Assembly (NCBI RefSeq): GCF_004769235.1
Contig: NZ_RQFG01000016.1
Coordinates: 218,048 to 282,047, forward strand
From: Leptospira kanakyensis
GTDB lineage: Bacteria; Spirochaetota; Leptospiria; Leptospirales; Leptospiraceae
Direction: 5' to 3'
DNA length: 64,000 nucleotides
Shown piece after piece: positions 27,520-33,891 of this stretch. Each line of letters starts with the position of its first letter. Positions within the stretch are counted from its first letter, which is position 1. The position numbers and the translations under genes are program-made. The notes beneath the pieces are model-generated. The model was not told where the DNA came from. It did not search any database and saw only the letters and a list, made by a program, of their open reading frames with translations.

Positions 27520-28440
27520 CTATCGAATTTCACTGAGGCGTGATCCTTCTTCTTTCTCTGAAAATACAACGAGTACCGCTGGTTTGACTTTTTCCGTAAA
27601 ATACATCTGTACAATTTGGCGCAGATGCCCTTGGAGGGGAGAGGTCACAATGATGACATTCCCATCGGTTTGCACTTGGATCCGATCCAATTGGTTCCAG
27701 GAAGATTGGGTGAGTTCTTTACTGGCCCAAGATAAGAATCCGGCCCAAGAAGCCGGGTGTGAAACCAATTCTTCCATAGGATATTTTTGCTCAGTTTTAA
27801 GCACTTCTTGCCTTTGGGAAGATACCAGTTCCCTACATAGAGATTGGATATAATTTGTATTTGATTCCATATGTAACGAAACCGCTTTTTTATAGGCCTC
27901 CAGAGCAATTTCAGGACCAAATAATTCTACCAAAGTTTCGAATGCTTTTTTTTCCTCTTTTTCCTTACCCATTTCCGAAGCGGACGGCGGAGCCGGTACA
28001 TTGTTTGTATTAGATATAGTTATATTAATATGGTTAGGGGTTCCGTCCGCACCCCCCTTACCAACCGGTTTCGATCCCTCAGAGGACCCCATTTCGGAAT
28101 CCCTGGGGAGTCGGTTTGTATCCCCCAGAGGGGTAATTCTGGATCCCTCATAATGAAAGGAGAAGTGGTATCTTGTGGAAGTCCTACCGCTACCGGGAAC
28201 TTGGTAAAGCAGGCCCGCATGGGTGAGTTCTTTTTTGGCTGATACGATAGACTTTTTTGTTTTGAACCCGGTGAGCCTCATCAAAGTTTCCGTATTGGGC
28301 CAAACGGGTTTGAAGTTGTAGTCACTGAATTTCAAAAGAACAGGGTAGAGTGTTTTGGCTGCATGGGATAGCTCCGCCCAAACACCTGAATCTATGATGT
28401 CGGTCATCAGTCGGATATAGGGATGCCGCTGGTCGCTCAC
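27520..28440 (-). CDS. rep: Replication initiator-like protein (winged helix, DnaA-I-like C terminus)
   Basis: 306 residues from the GTG at 28440; a perfect Shine-Dalgarno GGAGGAG at 28446-28452 lies 5 nt upstream and decides against the TTG at 28464. Residues 10-100 form a helix-turn-helix/winged-helix region (LSHAAKTLYPVLLKF, PNTETLMRLTGF, KKELTHAGLLYQVPGSG), as in plasmid and phage replication proteins. The middle is low complexity. The last 60 residues (SWNQLDRIQVQTDGNVIIV, then HLRQIVQMYFTEKVKP) resemble domain I of DnaA, which contacts the helicase. It lies beside parB2 with a control region between. The initiator role is inferred from these features. Confidence 0.65.
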   Translation of the reverse strand: MSDQRHPYIRLMTDIIDSGVWAELSHAAKTLYPVLLKFSDYNFKPVWPNTETLMRLTGFKTKKSIVSAKKELTHAGLLYQVPGSGRTSTRYHFSFHYEGSRITPLGDTNRLPRDSEMGSSEGSKPVGKGGADGTPNHINITISNTNNVPAPPSASEMGKEKEEKKAFETLVELFGPEIALEAYKKAVSLHMESNTNYIQSLCRELVSSQRQEVLKTEQKYPMEELVSHPASWAGFLSWASKELTQSSWNQLDRIQVQTDGNVIIVTSPLQGHLRQIVQMYFTEKVKPAVLVVFSEKEEGSRLSEIR

Positions 28441-28458
28441 AAAAGCTCCTCCGCTTTT
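28441..28458 (-). promoter_or_regulatory. Shine-Dalgarno presented in a hairpin loop before rep
   Basis: On the leftward transcript the arms AAAAGC and GCTTTT enclose GGAGGA, the rep ribosome site, in a 6-nt loop directly ahead of the GTG. Arms are perfect. CTCC at 28497-28500 of the leader could pair with GGAG of the loop. Such layouts are typical of translational control in plasmid rep genes. Confidence 0.55.
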
Positions 28459-28500
28459 CTGCAAAAATTAAACCAAATTTAAGCAAATTTTACGAAGGAG

Positions 28501-28529
28501 TTGACATTATCTGACATAATGTTAATTAT
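28501..28529 (+). promoter_or_regulatory. Promoter for candidate antisense RNA
   Basis: Consensus -35 TTGACA at 28501-28506 and AATTAT (4 of 6) at 28524-28529 with 17-bp spacing, on the + strand, opposite to rep. An inverted repeat GACATAAT-GTTA-ATTATGTC (28513-28532) overlaps it and could be an operator. No coding sequence follows. Confidence 0.6.
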
Positions 28530-28535
28530 GTCTCA
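28522..28535. repeat. TTAATTATGTC box, copy in the antisense promoter
   Basis: TTAATTATGTCTCA. It is the right arm of the inverted repeat at 28513-28532 and matches 4014-4026 upstream of parA1 (13 identical bases) and 28667-28680 at the rep promoter (one mismatch). Confidence 0.4.
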
Positions 28536-28592
28536 TCCAACAACATTCCTTCGGGAAACCCCGACCCCCTGGAACACCAGGGGAATTTTTTT
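28536..28592 (+). ncRNA. Candidate antisense copy-control RNA to the rep leader
   Basis: Predicted transcript of about 57 nt, starting near 28536 from the TTGACA promoter and ending at the terminator at 28566-28592. It holds a 4-bp stem capped by a UUCG tetraloop (TTCC-TTCG-GGAA, 28546-28557), then the terminator stem. It is fully complementary to the 5' leader of rep if rep starts from the promoter at 28680-28707. That geometry is the one of counter-transcribed RNAs that set plasmid copy number. The ends are predicted from the sequence only. Confidence 0.55.
28566..28592 (+). terminator. Intrinsic terminator of the antisense RNA
   Basis: Perfect 7-bp GC-rich stem CCCCTGG / CCAGGGG with loop AACA, followed by AATTTTTTT. 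The T-tract is only on the + strand side, so it terminates rightward transcripts, and no rightward gene lies upstream. This is the main evidence for a small RNA. Confidence 0.85.
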
Positions 28593-28666
28593 ATGTTTCG
28601 GGTTAGGATACTAAATATCCCACGTCTCTTGGGTCTCAAGAAACGTTTGCTCAAACTCAAATCACT

Positions 28667-28680
28667 TTAATTATGTCACA
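28667..28680. repeat. TTAATTATGTC box, copy at the rep start point
   Basis: TTAATTATGTCACA, adjoining the -10 element of the rep promoter and covering the predicted start point of transcription. It differs by one base from the copy at 28522-28535. Confidence 0.4.
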
Positions 28681-28707
28681 TTATTGTCGGATTCCGGCAG
28701 ATGTCAA
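28680..28707 (-). promoter_or_regulatory. rep promoter
   Basis: Read leftward: -35 TTGACA (28707-28702), 16-bp spacer, -10 AATAAT (28685-28680; 5 of 6). Transcription would start near 28673, leaving a leader of about 230 nt before the rep GTG. A degenerate copy of the GTCGGA inverted repeat fills the spacer. Confidence 0.65.
28685..28699. repeat. Degenerate GTCGGA inverted repeat in the rep promoter
   Basis: TGTCGGA-T-TCCGGCA: one arm mismatch and a 1-nt instead of a 2-nt spacer compared with 30451-30466. It lies between the -35 and -10 of the rep promoter, so a protein bound here would block RNA polymerase. Confidence 0.5.
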
Positions 28708-28731
28708 GTTCGTACAGTAATTTTCCAGGCG

Positions 28732-28777
28732 AGTACTTAAAATTTTTTTCCTAAGTACTTGACTGCTTAGTACTTGA
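28732..28777. repeat. AGTACTT iteron-like direct repeats
   Basis: AGTACTT occurs at 28732-28738, 28754-28760 and 28769-28775, the last two as the 9-mer AGTACTTGA spaced 15 bp. A further GTACTTGAC lies at 30531-30539. Short AT-rich direct repeats beside a rep gene are typical iterons, but three short copies are weak evidence. The rest of the 28441-28782 gap holds the elements listed separately; I saw no DnaA box. Confidence 0.4.
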
Positions 28778-28782
28778 TTGGG

Positions 28783-29604
28783 TTATGCCGAATCCCCGTA
28801 TTTTTTCACTAATTCTTTGCGGATGAATTTATAGATATCACCTAACAAAATTTCATCATCCGATAGGATTTGAATTCCTGTCCCTGTTCTCCGGATTTTA
28901 TACCCAGATAAGGTTTGGTTTTTTGTTGGGTTCGATTCACCCGATTTGGACTGTTTATTGAAATCTTTGGCGTCCCTGACTGTTTTTAGGGCTCCCTTGT
29001 GGAAGAGGGTTAAGAATTCATCTAAACTTCCTTTTTTTGCTGCCTGCGCTGCTTGGACCAAAAGGTTCTTATTATAGATTTCATTTTTTTTGCATTTCTC
29101 TAGATCCTCTTTGGACATCGAAGTGATGGAGAGCACCTCCGTCATATAACTCCGACTTTTTCCAAAAAGATCCCCCAACTCTTGGTCAGTATAGTTATGG
29201 GAATTTTTTAGAAAGAGGAGGGCGTCCACTTCTTCATAAGGAGACAGGTTTTCTCTTTGGAGATTTTCTATGACTGCTAATTTATAAATTTCTTTGTCGG
29301 GTCGGTTTAGAATTTTACATTCGATTTCGGGCCAACCTAGGGACTTGGCTGCGTGATACCGTCTTTCCCCAGCGATGATTTTGTAACTCCCTTCTTTTTC
29401 TCCCTTGGAGACGATGATGGGTTGCAAAAGCCCGTCCGCTTTTAGGGTCTGAGCCAGTTCTTCGATTCCCTTTTTTCTCTCCTGCCTTGGTTGGTATTCG
29501 GAGGGTTGGATTTTGTCCATCCGAATGGTTCGGATGGTGCCATCTAGATTTTCTGCTTGGTAGATATCGGCGAGAGTTCCGAGGCGTTTACTTTTTAAGC
29601 TCAT
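28783..29604 (-). CDS. parB: ParB-family partition protein, system 2
   Basis: 273 residues. The N-terminal domain holds GERRYHAAKSLGW and ENLQRENLSPYEEVDALLFL, the canonical ParB/Spo0J motifs, then a helix-turn-helix (YTDQELGDLFGKSRSYMTEVLSI) and a linker plus C-terminal dimerisation-like segment. It differs clearly from the ParB at 2352. It overlaps parA2 by 17 bp. Likely sites are the GTCGGA inverted repeats upstream of parA2 and in the rep promoter. Confidence 0.93.
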   Translation of the reverse strand: MSLKSKRLGTLADIYQAENLDGTIRTIRMDKIQPSEYQPRQERKKGIEELAQTLKADGLLQPIIVSKGEKEGSYKIIAGERRYHAAKSLGWPEIECKILNRPDKEIYKLAVIENLQRENLSPYEEVDALLFLKNSHNYTDQELGDLFGKSRSYMTEVLSITSMSKEDLEKCKKNEIYNKNLLVQAAQAAKKGSLDEFLTLFHKGALKTVRDAKDFNKQSKSGESNPTKNQTLSGYKIRRTGTGIQILSDDEILLGDIYKFIRKELVKKYGDSA

Positions 29605-30340
29605 TTAAAACCTCCTCGATAAAACCTTCATACTCTTGGGATTGTCTAGAACCCCGGTTGTAATCATAGACAGATTTTTTTGCTAGATGGCTTTCTCCGA
29701 TGGCCACTCCGTCCGAAATTGTATGTTCAAAGATACGGAAGTATTTTGTCAAAACGGGTAGGATGGTTTTTGTGAGTAGGGTCTGGGGTTTGAGTTGGGT
29801 GATGAGGGCGCCCAAAATCTCTAGGTCAGGGTTGATCCTTTTTTTGATCGAGGAGATGGTTTGCTGCAAACCCATAATTCCGTCCATGGAGAACTTTTCT
29901 GCTTGGAGGGGGATGAGGACGTAGTTGGCGGCTACCAAACTGTTTACCGTGAAAATGGAAAGAGATGGGGGGCAGTCAATGATGACAAATTCAAAATCTT
30001 TAATTCCGGAAAGAGAGTCCCTTAGGATATAAGGAGCCTCTACTGAGTTTACGGAAACGGTTTCCATTTCCGCCAAGCGCATGCTAGATGGCGCAACCCA
30101 CAAATGCTCGTTATACGCCGGAGTAATGATGTCTTTTAGGCTAGTGGCATTTTGGAAGAGGTGCGCTAAGTCTTTTTCAACAGTTTCCGGGTTCAGAAAA
30201 ATTCCCGTGGAATTGGCCTGAGGATCCATATCGATGAGTAAGGTCTTATGATTTCGACGGGCGAGACCCATGGCAAGATTCAAAGAAGTAGTAGTTTTTC
30301 CTTCTCCGCCTTTTTGGTTTGCAACTGCAATCGTGATCAT
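29588..30340 (-). CDS. parA: ParA-family partition ATPase, system 2
   Basis: 250 residues from the ATG at 30340 (MITIAVANQKGG); an open frame reaching 30460 would add 40 unconserved residues and run into the upstream inverted repeat. Walker A is KGGEGKTTTSLNLAMG, A' LLIDMDPQANSTG and B FVIIDCPPSLSIF. Unlike ParA1 it has no N-terminal extension, as in chromosomal-type ParA (Soj). First gene of parA2-parB2, with rep downstream on the same strand. Confidence 0.93.
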   Translation of the reverse strand: MITIAVANQKGGEGKTTTSLNLAMGLARRNHKTLLIDMDPQANSTGIFLNPETVEKDLAHLFQNATSLKDIITPAYNEHLWVAPSSMRLAEMETVSVNSVEAPYILRDSLSGIKDFEFVIIDCPPSLSIFTVNSLVAANYVLIPLQAEKFSMDGIMGLQQTISSIKKRINPDLEILGALITQLKPQTLLTKTILPVLTKYFRIFEHTISDGVAIGESHLAKKSVYDYNRGSRQSQEYEGFIEEVLNELKK

Positions 30341-30450
30341 CTGTCTCTTTTTCCCTTCCCAAATGGTATGCTTTCTTGTCGAAAATTTGGGATCAATTGT
30401 ATTTTTAGAAAGGTGCAAAAAAAGGATTTTTTGGCCCCTTCTCTCTCCAT

Positions 30451-30466
30451 TGTCGGACATCCGACA
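30451..30466. repeat. GTCGGA inverted repeat, copy 1 (parS2/operator candidate)
   Basis: TGTCGGA-CA-TCCGACA, perfect 7-bp arms. The 16-mer GTCGGACATCCGACAT is repeated exactly 51 bp away at 30503-30518. It lies in the intergenic region between parA2 and the divergent regulator gene. Confidence 0.72.
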
Positions 30467-30502
30467 TACTGAAAATTAGCAAAAACTATCTCCTCTGTTT
30501 AC

Positions 30503-30518
30503 GTCGGACATCCGACAT
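30503..30518. repeat. GTCGGA inverted repeat, copy 2 (parS2/operator candidate)
   Basis: Exact second copy of GTCGGACATCCGACAT, perfect 6-bp arms, 51 bp from copy 1, in the same orientation. Fifty-one bases is close to five helical turns, so bound proteins would sit on the same DNA face. The remainder of 30341-30569 holds no gene; a GTACTTGAC motif lies at 30531-30539. Confidence 0.72.
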
Positions 30519-30569
30519 TCAAATAGGTACGTACTTGACAAAGTGATTAAATTTAAACAGTTTCATAAC

Positions 30570-31886
30570 ATGTCTTCCCAAGCAATTCCCCTGCTTGCCT
30601 CCGAAAAAACGGGCAAGGATTGGATGGATTCTGTCCTTCCAATTTTGTGGGAGGGGCTATGTACGGAACTTGGATTCTCTTCTGGCGTAGTTGTTTTGAA
30701 AGCAGAGGAAGAAGATTCTTTTTATGAATCTGCCAGTTTCGGATATGGAGAAGATGGGTTTTATTATTCATTTCTAAACCGAGGTTCTGAACATTGGGAA
30801 GAGCTAATGCATTCTCCCGAACCTGTTTTTTTTTCCGGAACTGAGTTCGAACTTTTTGGAAAAAAAACAAATGCTTTCGCCATTCGAATCTCTTCTAAAA
30901 AATCCGAGATTGGTTTTTTATTAGCAGAAATGGAAGAGGCGAGCCATCTTCCATTTGCAATTTTTCTAAGTCTTTTTGCTGACAAGATCGGGAACGAATG
31001 GGGGAAATCCAAACCCAGTTTCGGAATCCAAGAGACAATTCGAGAAGGAAATTCGCATTCTTTATACCGAAAAGAAATTCCTAATTTGGATCTAGCCAGA
31101 AGGGAATTTGCCAACCAGAAAGTCCTGACCATCCTTGGCCAGGCGGGGTCTGGCAAAAAAACTTTGGCAAAATGGATCCACCAATCCCATCTCCCGGGAG
31201 CTCCATTTCTTGTGGTTGAATCCCTTCCGGAGCATTTTGGGAAACTGGAAAAAGCACTTTCAAATTGGGGGACCGAATTAAAGCAGGGGAGTTTGGTCCT
31301 TGTCGGGATTCAGGCATTGAATTTAGGCCAACAACAAATCCTCTCCGATTGGTGGTCCAAGTCTGGATATTCCGGTTCTCTTTTTTTACTTGGGTCTGAA
31401 GAAATGGGCCAAGAATTATTGCCAGAGTTTGAAAGATTTTTGCGAAAAAATTCGTTGGTACTACCAACGCTTAGGTTCCTTCCTAAAACAAAGTTGCAGA
31501 CCTTGGTTCAGGCCATATTTGAAGAATTATGTGATTCTCAGAACCGCTCCGGTTTGCAATTAGGAGATCGAAGTTTGCAAGAATTGGTTTCCAGGGGTTA
31601 CGCGGAAAATTTCACGGACCTTCGAAATACCATTCTTACAGGGATTCTCACCTGTCGTACAAATCAGGTAGAACCTGCAGATTTAGAACCTGGAAAATCC
31701 AAAATGGATTTGGAGATTCCCGATGCCGAAGATTTAGACTTGCGGCGTGGAACCGAGGCCTTAGAAAGGCAGAAGATTCTTCTGGCTATGCGGATCTTTT
31801 CGGGCAACCAAATCCGGATGGCAAAGGCCTTGGGTATTTCGAGGGGATCCCTCCAATATAAAATGAAACAGCTTGGTTTAATGTAA
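30570..31886 (+). CDS. NtrC-like regulator lacking the sigma-54 loop
   Basis: 438 residues from the ATG at 30570 (GTG at 30543 is the alternative). Residues 1-150 resemble a GAF-type sensor region. The AAA+ part has a Walker A ILGQAGSGKKTLAKWIHQ, but I find no GAFTGA loop, which sigma-54 activators need, and the Walker B region (GSLVLVGIQALN) lacks the usual Asp-Glu. The C terminus is a clear Fis-type helix-turn-helix (ILLAMRIFSGNQIRMAKALG, ending SLQYKMKQLGLM). It may bind DNA without activating sigma-54. Divergent from parA2 across the two inverted repeats. Confidence 0.75.
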   Translation: MSSQAIPLLASEKTGKDWMDSVLPILWEGLCTELGFSSGVVVLKAEEEDSFYESASFGYGEDGFYYSFLNRGSEHWEELMHSPEPVFFSGTEFELFGKKTNAFAIRISSKKSEIGFLLAEMEEASHLPFAIFLSLFADKIGNEWGKSKPSFGIQETIREGNSHSLYRKEIPNLDLARREFANQKVLTILGQAGSGKKTLAKWIHQSHLPGAPFLVVESLPEHFGKLEKALSNWGTELKQGSLVLVGIQALNLGQQQILSDWWSKSGYSGSLFLLGSEEMGQELLPEFERFLRKNSLVLPTLRFLPKTKLQTLVQAIFEELCDSQNRSGLQLGDRSLQELVSRGYAENFTDLRNTILTGILTCRTNQVEPADLEPGKSKMDLEIPDAEDLDLRRGTEALERQKILLAMRIFSGNQIRMAKALGISRGSLQYKMKQLGLM

Positions 31887-31888
31887 AA

Positions 31889-32887
31889 ATGGATGATACT
31901 GTATACGAAGAACGGAAAACCCCCGCTGGTTTTTTAGTTAAAGTTCGACTCTCCAAGCTTACCTACGTCGTTTTTACTGATTCCGGTCCGGAAGTCCCCA
32001 AGGGTGCTAGGAATAATTCCATAGTTGTCAACGTCCCCCGGGTTGGGTTTTTTGGAGACGATTTTGATGTCTCCCACTTCCATTTGGGAGAACTTTCCTT
32101 TGTGAATGTCAAAGCAGGGAAACTCGTTATCCCTTACCAACATGGGTTTTCCAACGAAATCAAAACTATCTATTTAGGAACGGGGAGCCTCAGCGATGTC
32201 CTTCCCGTGGTCATCTACCACTATAAAAACAAAGAAGAATTGATGGCGGCTTGGGAGAGAGGGGAGCAGGCCCAATTTTTGGTTGTGGATGAAGAAATCC
32301 CACGTTCCGACATGGTTTCCTTTAAGATCAGATACCCTAGCATGAATATCCTTGTGATCAAAAAAAGGATCAATACTTCGGCGGAATCCCAATCTCCGAA
32401 AACCGATGAATCCAAGGATAAGGGTGTGGTGGATTACGATAAGGTTCGTGCCACTGACGTTGCCAAAAACCAGAACCTAAATACTTACAGCGAGAACCCG
32501 GTATTTTTAGCGAGGATCCACCTCCGGGCTATGGAACTTGATAAGGTGAAACAACTCCTTCTCGACTTCCATCTATCCTCCGATGATGTAATGTTCATCC
32601 GTACCTTCCTCGATGTGATGATCAAAAACGAATTAAAAAAACCAGAATTAGATGTGGTGAAAAACCAACTCATTGCCATGAATGAAGCATTTCGGTTGGC
32701 AGTTCTCATTTTGGAATTTCGTGTCGAAGATTTTGAGAAAGAATTGGACTCCGGTTTTTCCAAAGAGATCTCCCATATGATCTATGCCCTTCTTGCCAAA
32801 GAACAAGAAACGGCCCAAGACCTAGAACATGAAATTGTCCTTTGGGAATGGAAGCTCCGCGTGCGCTCTCAGATCCTAAAAAAATAA
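31889..32887 (+). CDS. Conserved protein of unknown function
   Basis: 332 residues, soluble, acidic. The N-terminal 150 residues are beta-rich (TYVVFTDSGPEVPKGARNN and onward), a polar linker follows near residue 165, and the C-terminal third is helical with many charged residues. I recognise no family. It starts 2 bp after the regulator gene, so the two are almost certainly one transcript. Confidence 0.7.
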   Translation: MDDTVYEERKTPAGFLVKVRLSKLTYVVFTDSGPEVPKGARNNSIVVNVPRVGFFGDDFDVSHFHLGELSFVNVKAGKLVIPYQHGFSNEIKTIYLGTGSLSDVLPVVIYHYKNKEELMAAWERGEQAQFLVVDEEIPRSDMVSFKIRYPSMNILVIKKRINTSAESQSPKTDESKDKGVVDYDKVRATDVAKNQNLNTYSENPVFLARIHLRAMELDKVKQLLLDFHLSSDDVMFIRTFLDVMIKNELKKPELDVVKNQLIAMNEAFRLAVLILEFRVEDFEKELDSGFSKEISHMIYALLAKEQETAQDLEHEIVLWEWKLRVRSQILKK

Positions 32888-32949
32888 CCAAAATCGCCCA
32901 AAAAAAGCTTTATTTTTGTAATAATTCGGTGAAAACTGAGGATAATCCT

Positions 32950-33798
32950 ATGATTTTCCTCGGAAAAATAAAAAATCTGGCACAAAAGTTGCAAAAGAGC
33001 GCCCTTTTGGTTTTGCTCTCTGTGATTTTTATTTTTCCCGTTTCTGGCCTTATGGCGGATGAGTTAGACCTTCCTGTCATCATCCCGAACGATGAACTTC
33101 TTACGCCGATAGAACTTAGAGATGGATTGGTTTATGAAGTGGTGGTTCCTGAAACAACGGAACTTGCTTTTTATGAAATCTCAAACTCAGAAATTGTAAC
33201 AAAAGCTCAGTTAGGTCATACTGATTCCTCTGAAACAAAATCTTCCCTTCACTGGAAAACATCTTGTTTCGGAAAAGTTTGCGGCCAAGGCGAAGCAGCT
33301 TTCTCCAAAATAGGAACTCTTGTAGAGAGAGAAGGTGGTTCTGTTTTTGAGAATGGCCTAGAGGATTCCTTTGTAAAATCGATTGCCAGCCCAGGACTTT
33401 TTGGTTTTCTGGGGATATGTCTCAGCCGAAGCGAGTTGCCTTCCAAAAATTTCTCAATGCCATGCGAAAACTCTCTACTGAAGTCAATGACTCAGAGATC
33501 TGCAAACGATTGGAAATTCTTATGGCAACCAGTAAGGATGACCTCCCTTTGGCACACGTCAACCAGCTCCTCCAGGATCCAAAAAACTTTGATCCAAAGA
33601 CCATCCCGGAACCATACACACAGTATGTCCGACATTTCATCTACATGGTCAAACGGAATGGAAGGGTTCCTAGCGACTTATTGTCTGGTGAAGAGGAAAG
33701 ATCTGGGGCAGACCGCTCTGGTTCCAAGGCAGCAAGAAAACAGCCTACAAGCGGTGCTAAATCAAAACGTAGCACAAACAAATCCACAACTCCTGTGA
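32950..33798 (+). CDS. Exported protein, 3' half overlapping another frame
   Basis: 282 residues from the ATG at 32950. The first 37 are a signal peptide (LLVLLSVIFIFPVSGLMA); the next 120 look like a real exported protein with one Cys pair (CFGKVC). From about residue 156 on, the frame overlaps the gene at 33417 and its composition turns Ser/Gln/Thr-rich, as in a shadow frame. Either the protein truly continues, or a frameshift near 33351-33416 has replaced its natural end. Only the first half is well supported. Confidence 0.5.
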   Translation: MIFLGKIKNLAQKLQKSALLVLLSVIFIFPVSGLMADELDLPVIIPNDELLTPIELRDGLVYEVVVPETTELAFYEISNSEIVTKAQLGHTDSSETKSSLHWKTSCFGKVCGQGEAAFSKIGTLVEREGGSVFENGLEDSFVKSIASPGLFGFLGICLSRSELPSKNFSMPCENSLLKSMTQRSANDWKFLWQPVRMTSLWHTSTSSSRIQKTLIQRPSRNHTHSMSDISSTWSNGMEGFLATYCLVKRKDLGQTALVPRQQENSLQAVLNQNVAQTNPQLL

Positions 33799-33842
33799 AG
33801 AAGGGGAAGTCTTCCCCTAAATCAACTCCCAAAAAGTCCTAA
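33417..33842 (+). CDS. Basic-tailed protein of unknown function
   Basis: 141 residues. Residues 1-95 are helical (FQKFLNAMRKLSTEVNDSEI, then HVNQLLQDPKNFDPKTIPEP) with normal codon use. The last 45 are Lys/Ser/Thr/Pro-rich, similar to histone H1-like tails, suggesting DNA or RNA contact. GGGG lies just ahead of the ATG. It overlaps the exported-protein frame by 382 bp in another frame; of the two this one looks like the genuine coding frame here. Confidence 0.7.
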   Translation: MSQPKRVAFQKFLNAMRKLSTEVNDSEICKRLEILMATSKDDLPLAHVNQLLQDPKNFDPKTIPEPYTQYVRHFIYMVKRNGRVPSDLLSGEEERSGADRSGSKAARKQPTSGAKSKRSTNKSTTPVKKGKSSPKSTPKKS

Positions 33843-33872
33843 AAAAGGCAAATACAACCCAGGAACAAACCG

Positions 33873-33891
33873 CCCTGTGCTGCGCACAGGG
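33873..33891 (+). terminator. Hairpin after the basic-tailed protein gene
   Basis: Perfect 8-bp stem CCCTGTGC / GCACAGGG with loop TGC, 30 bp after the stop codon, followed by AAGATTTTCC. The T-tract is weak, so termination may be partial. Confidence 0.65.

Noticed and set aside
28441..28782. DnaA boxes in the presumed origin
   Set aside because: I found no good TTATCCACA-like match in the gap, so DnaA dependence cannot be claimed.
24959..30340. Prophage around the fibre-like, rep and par genes
   Set aside because: No integrase, capsid, terminase, portal or lysis gene in or near the region.
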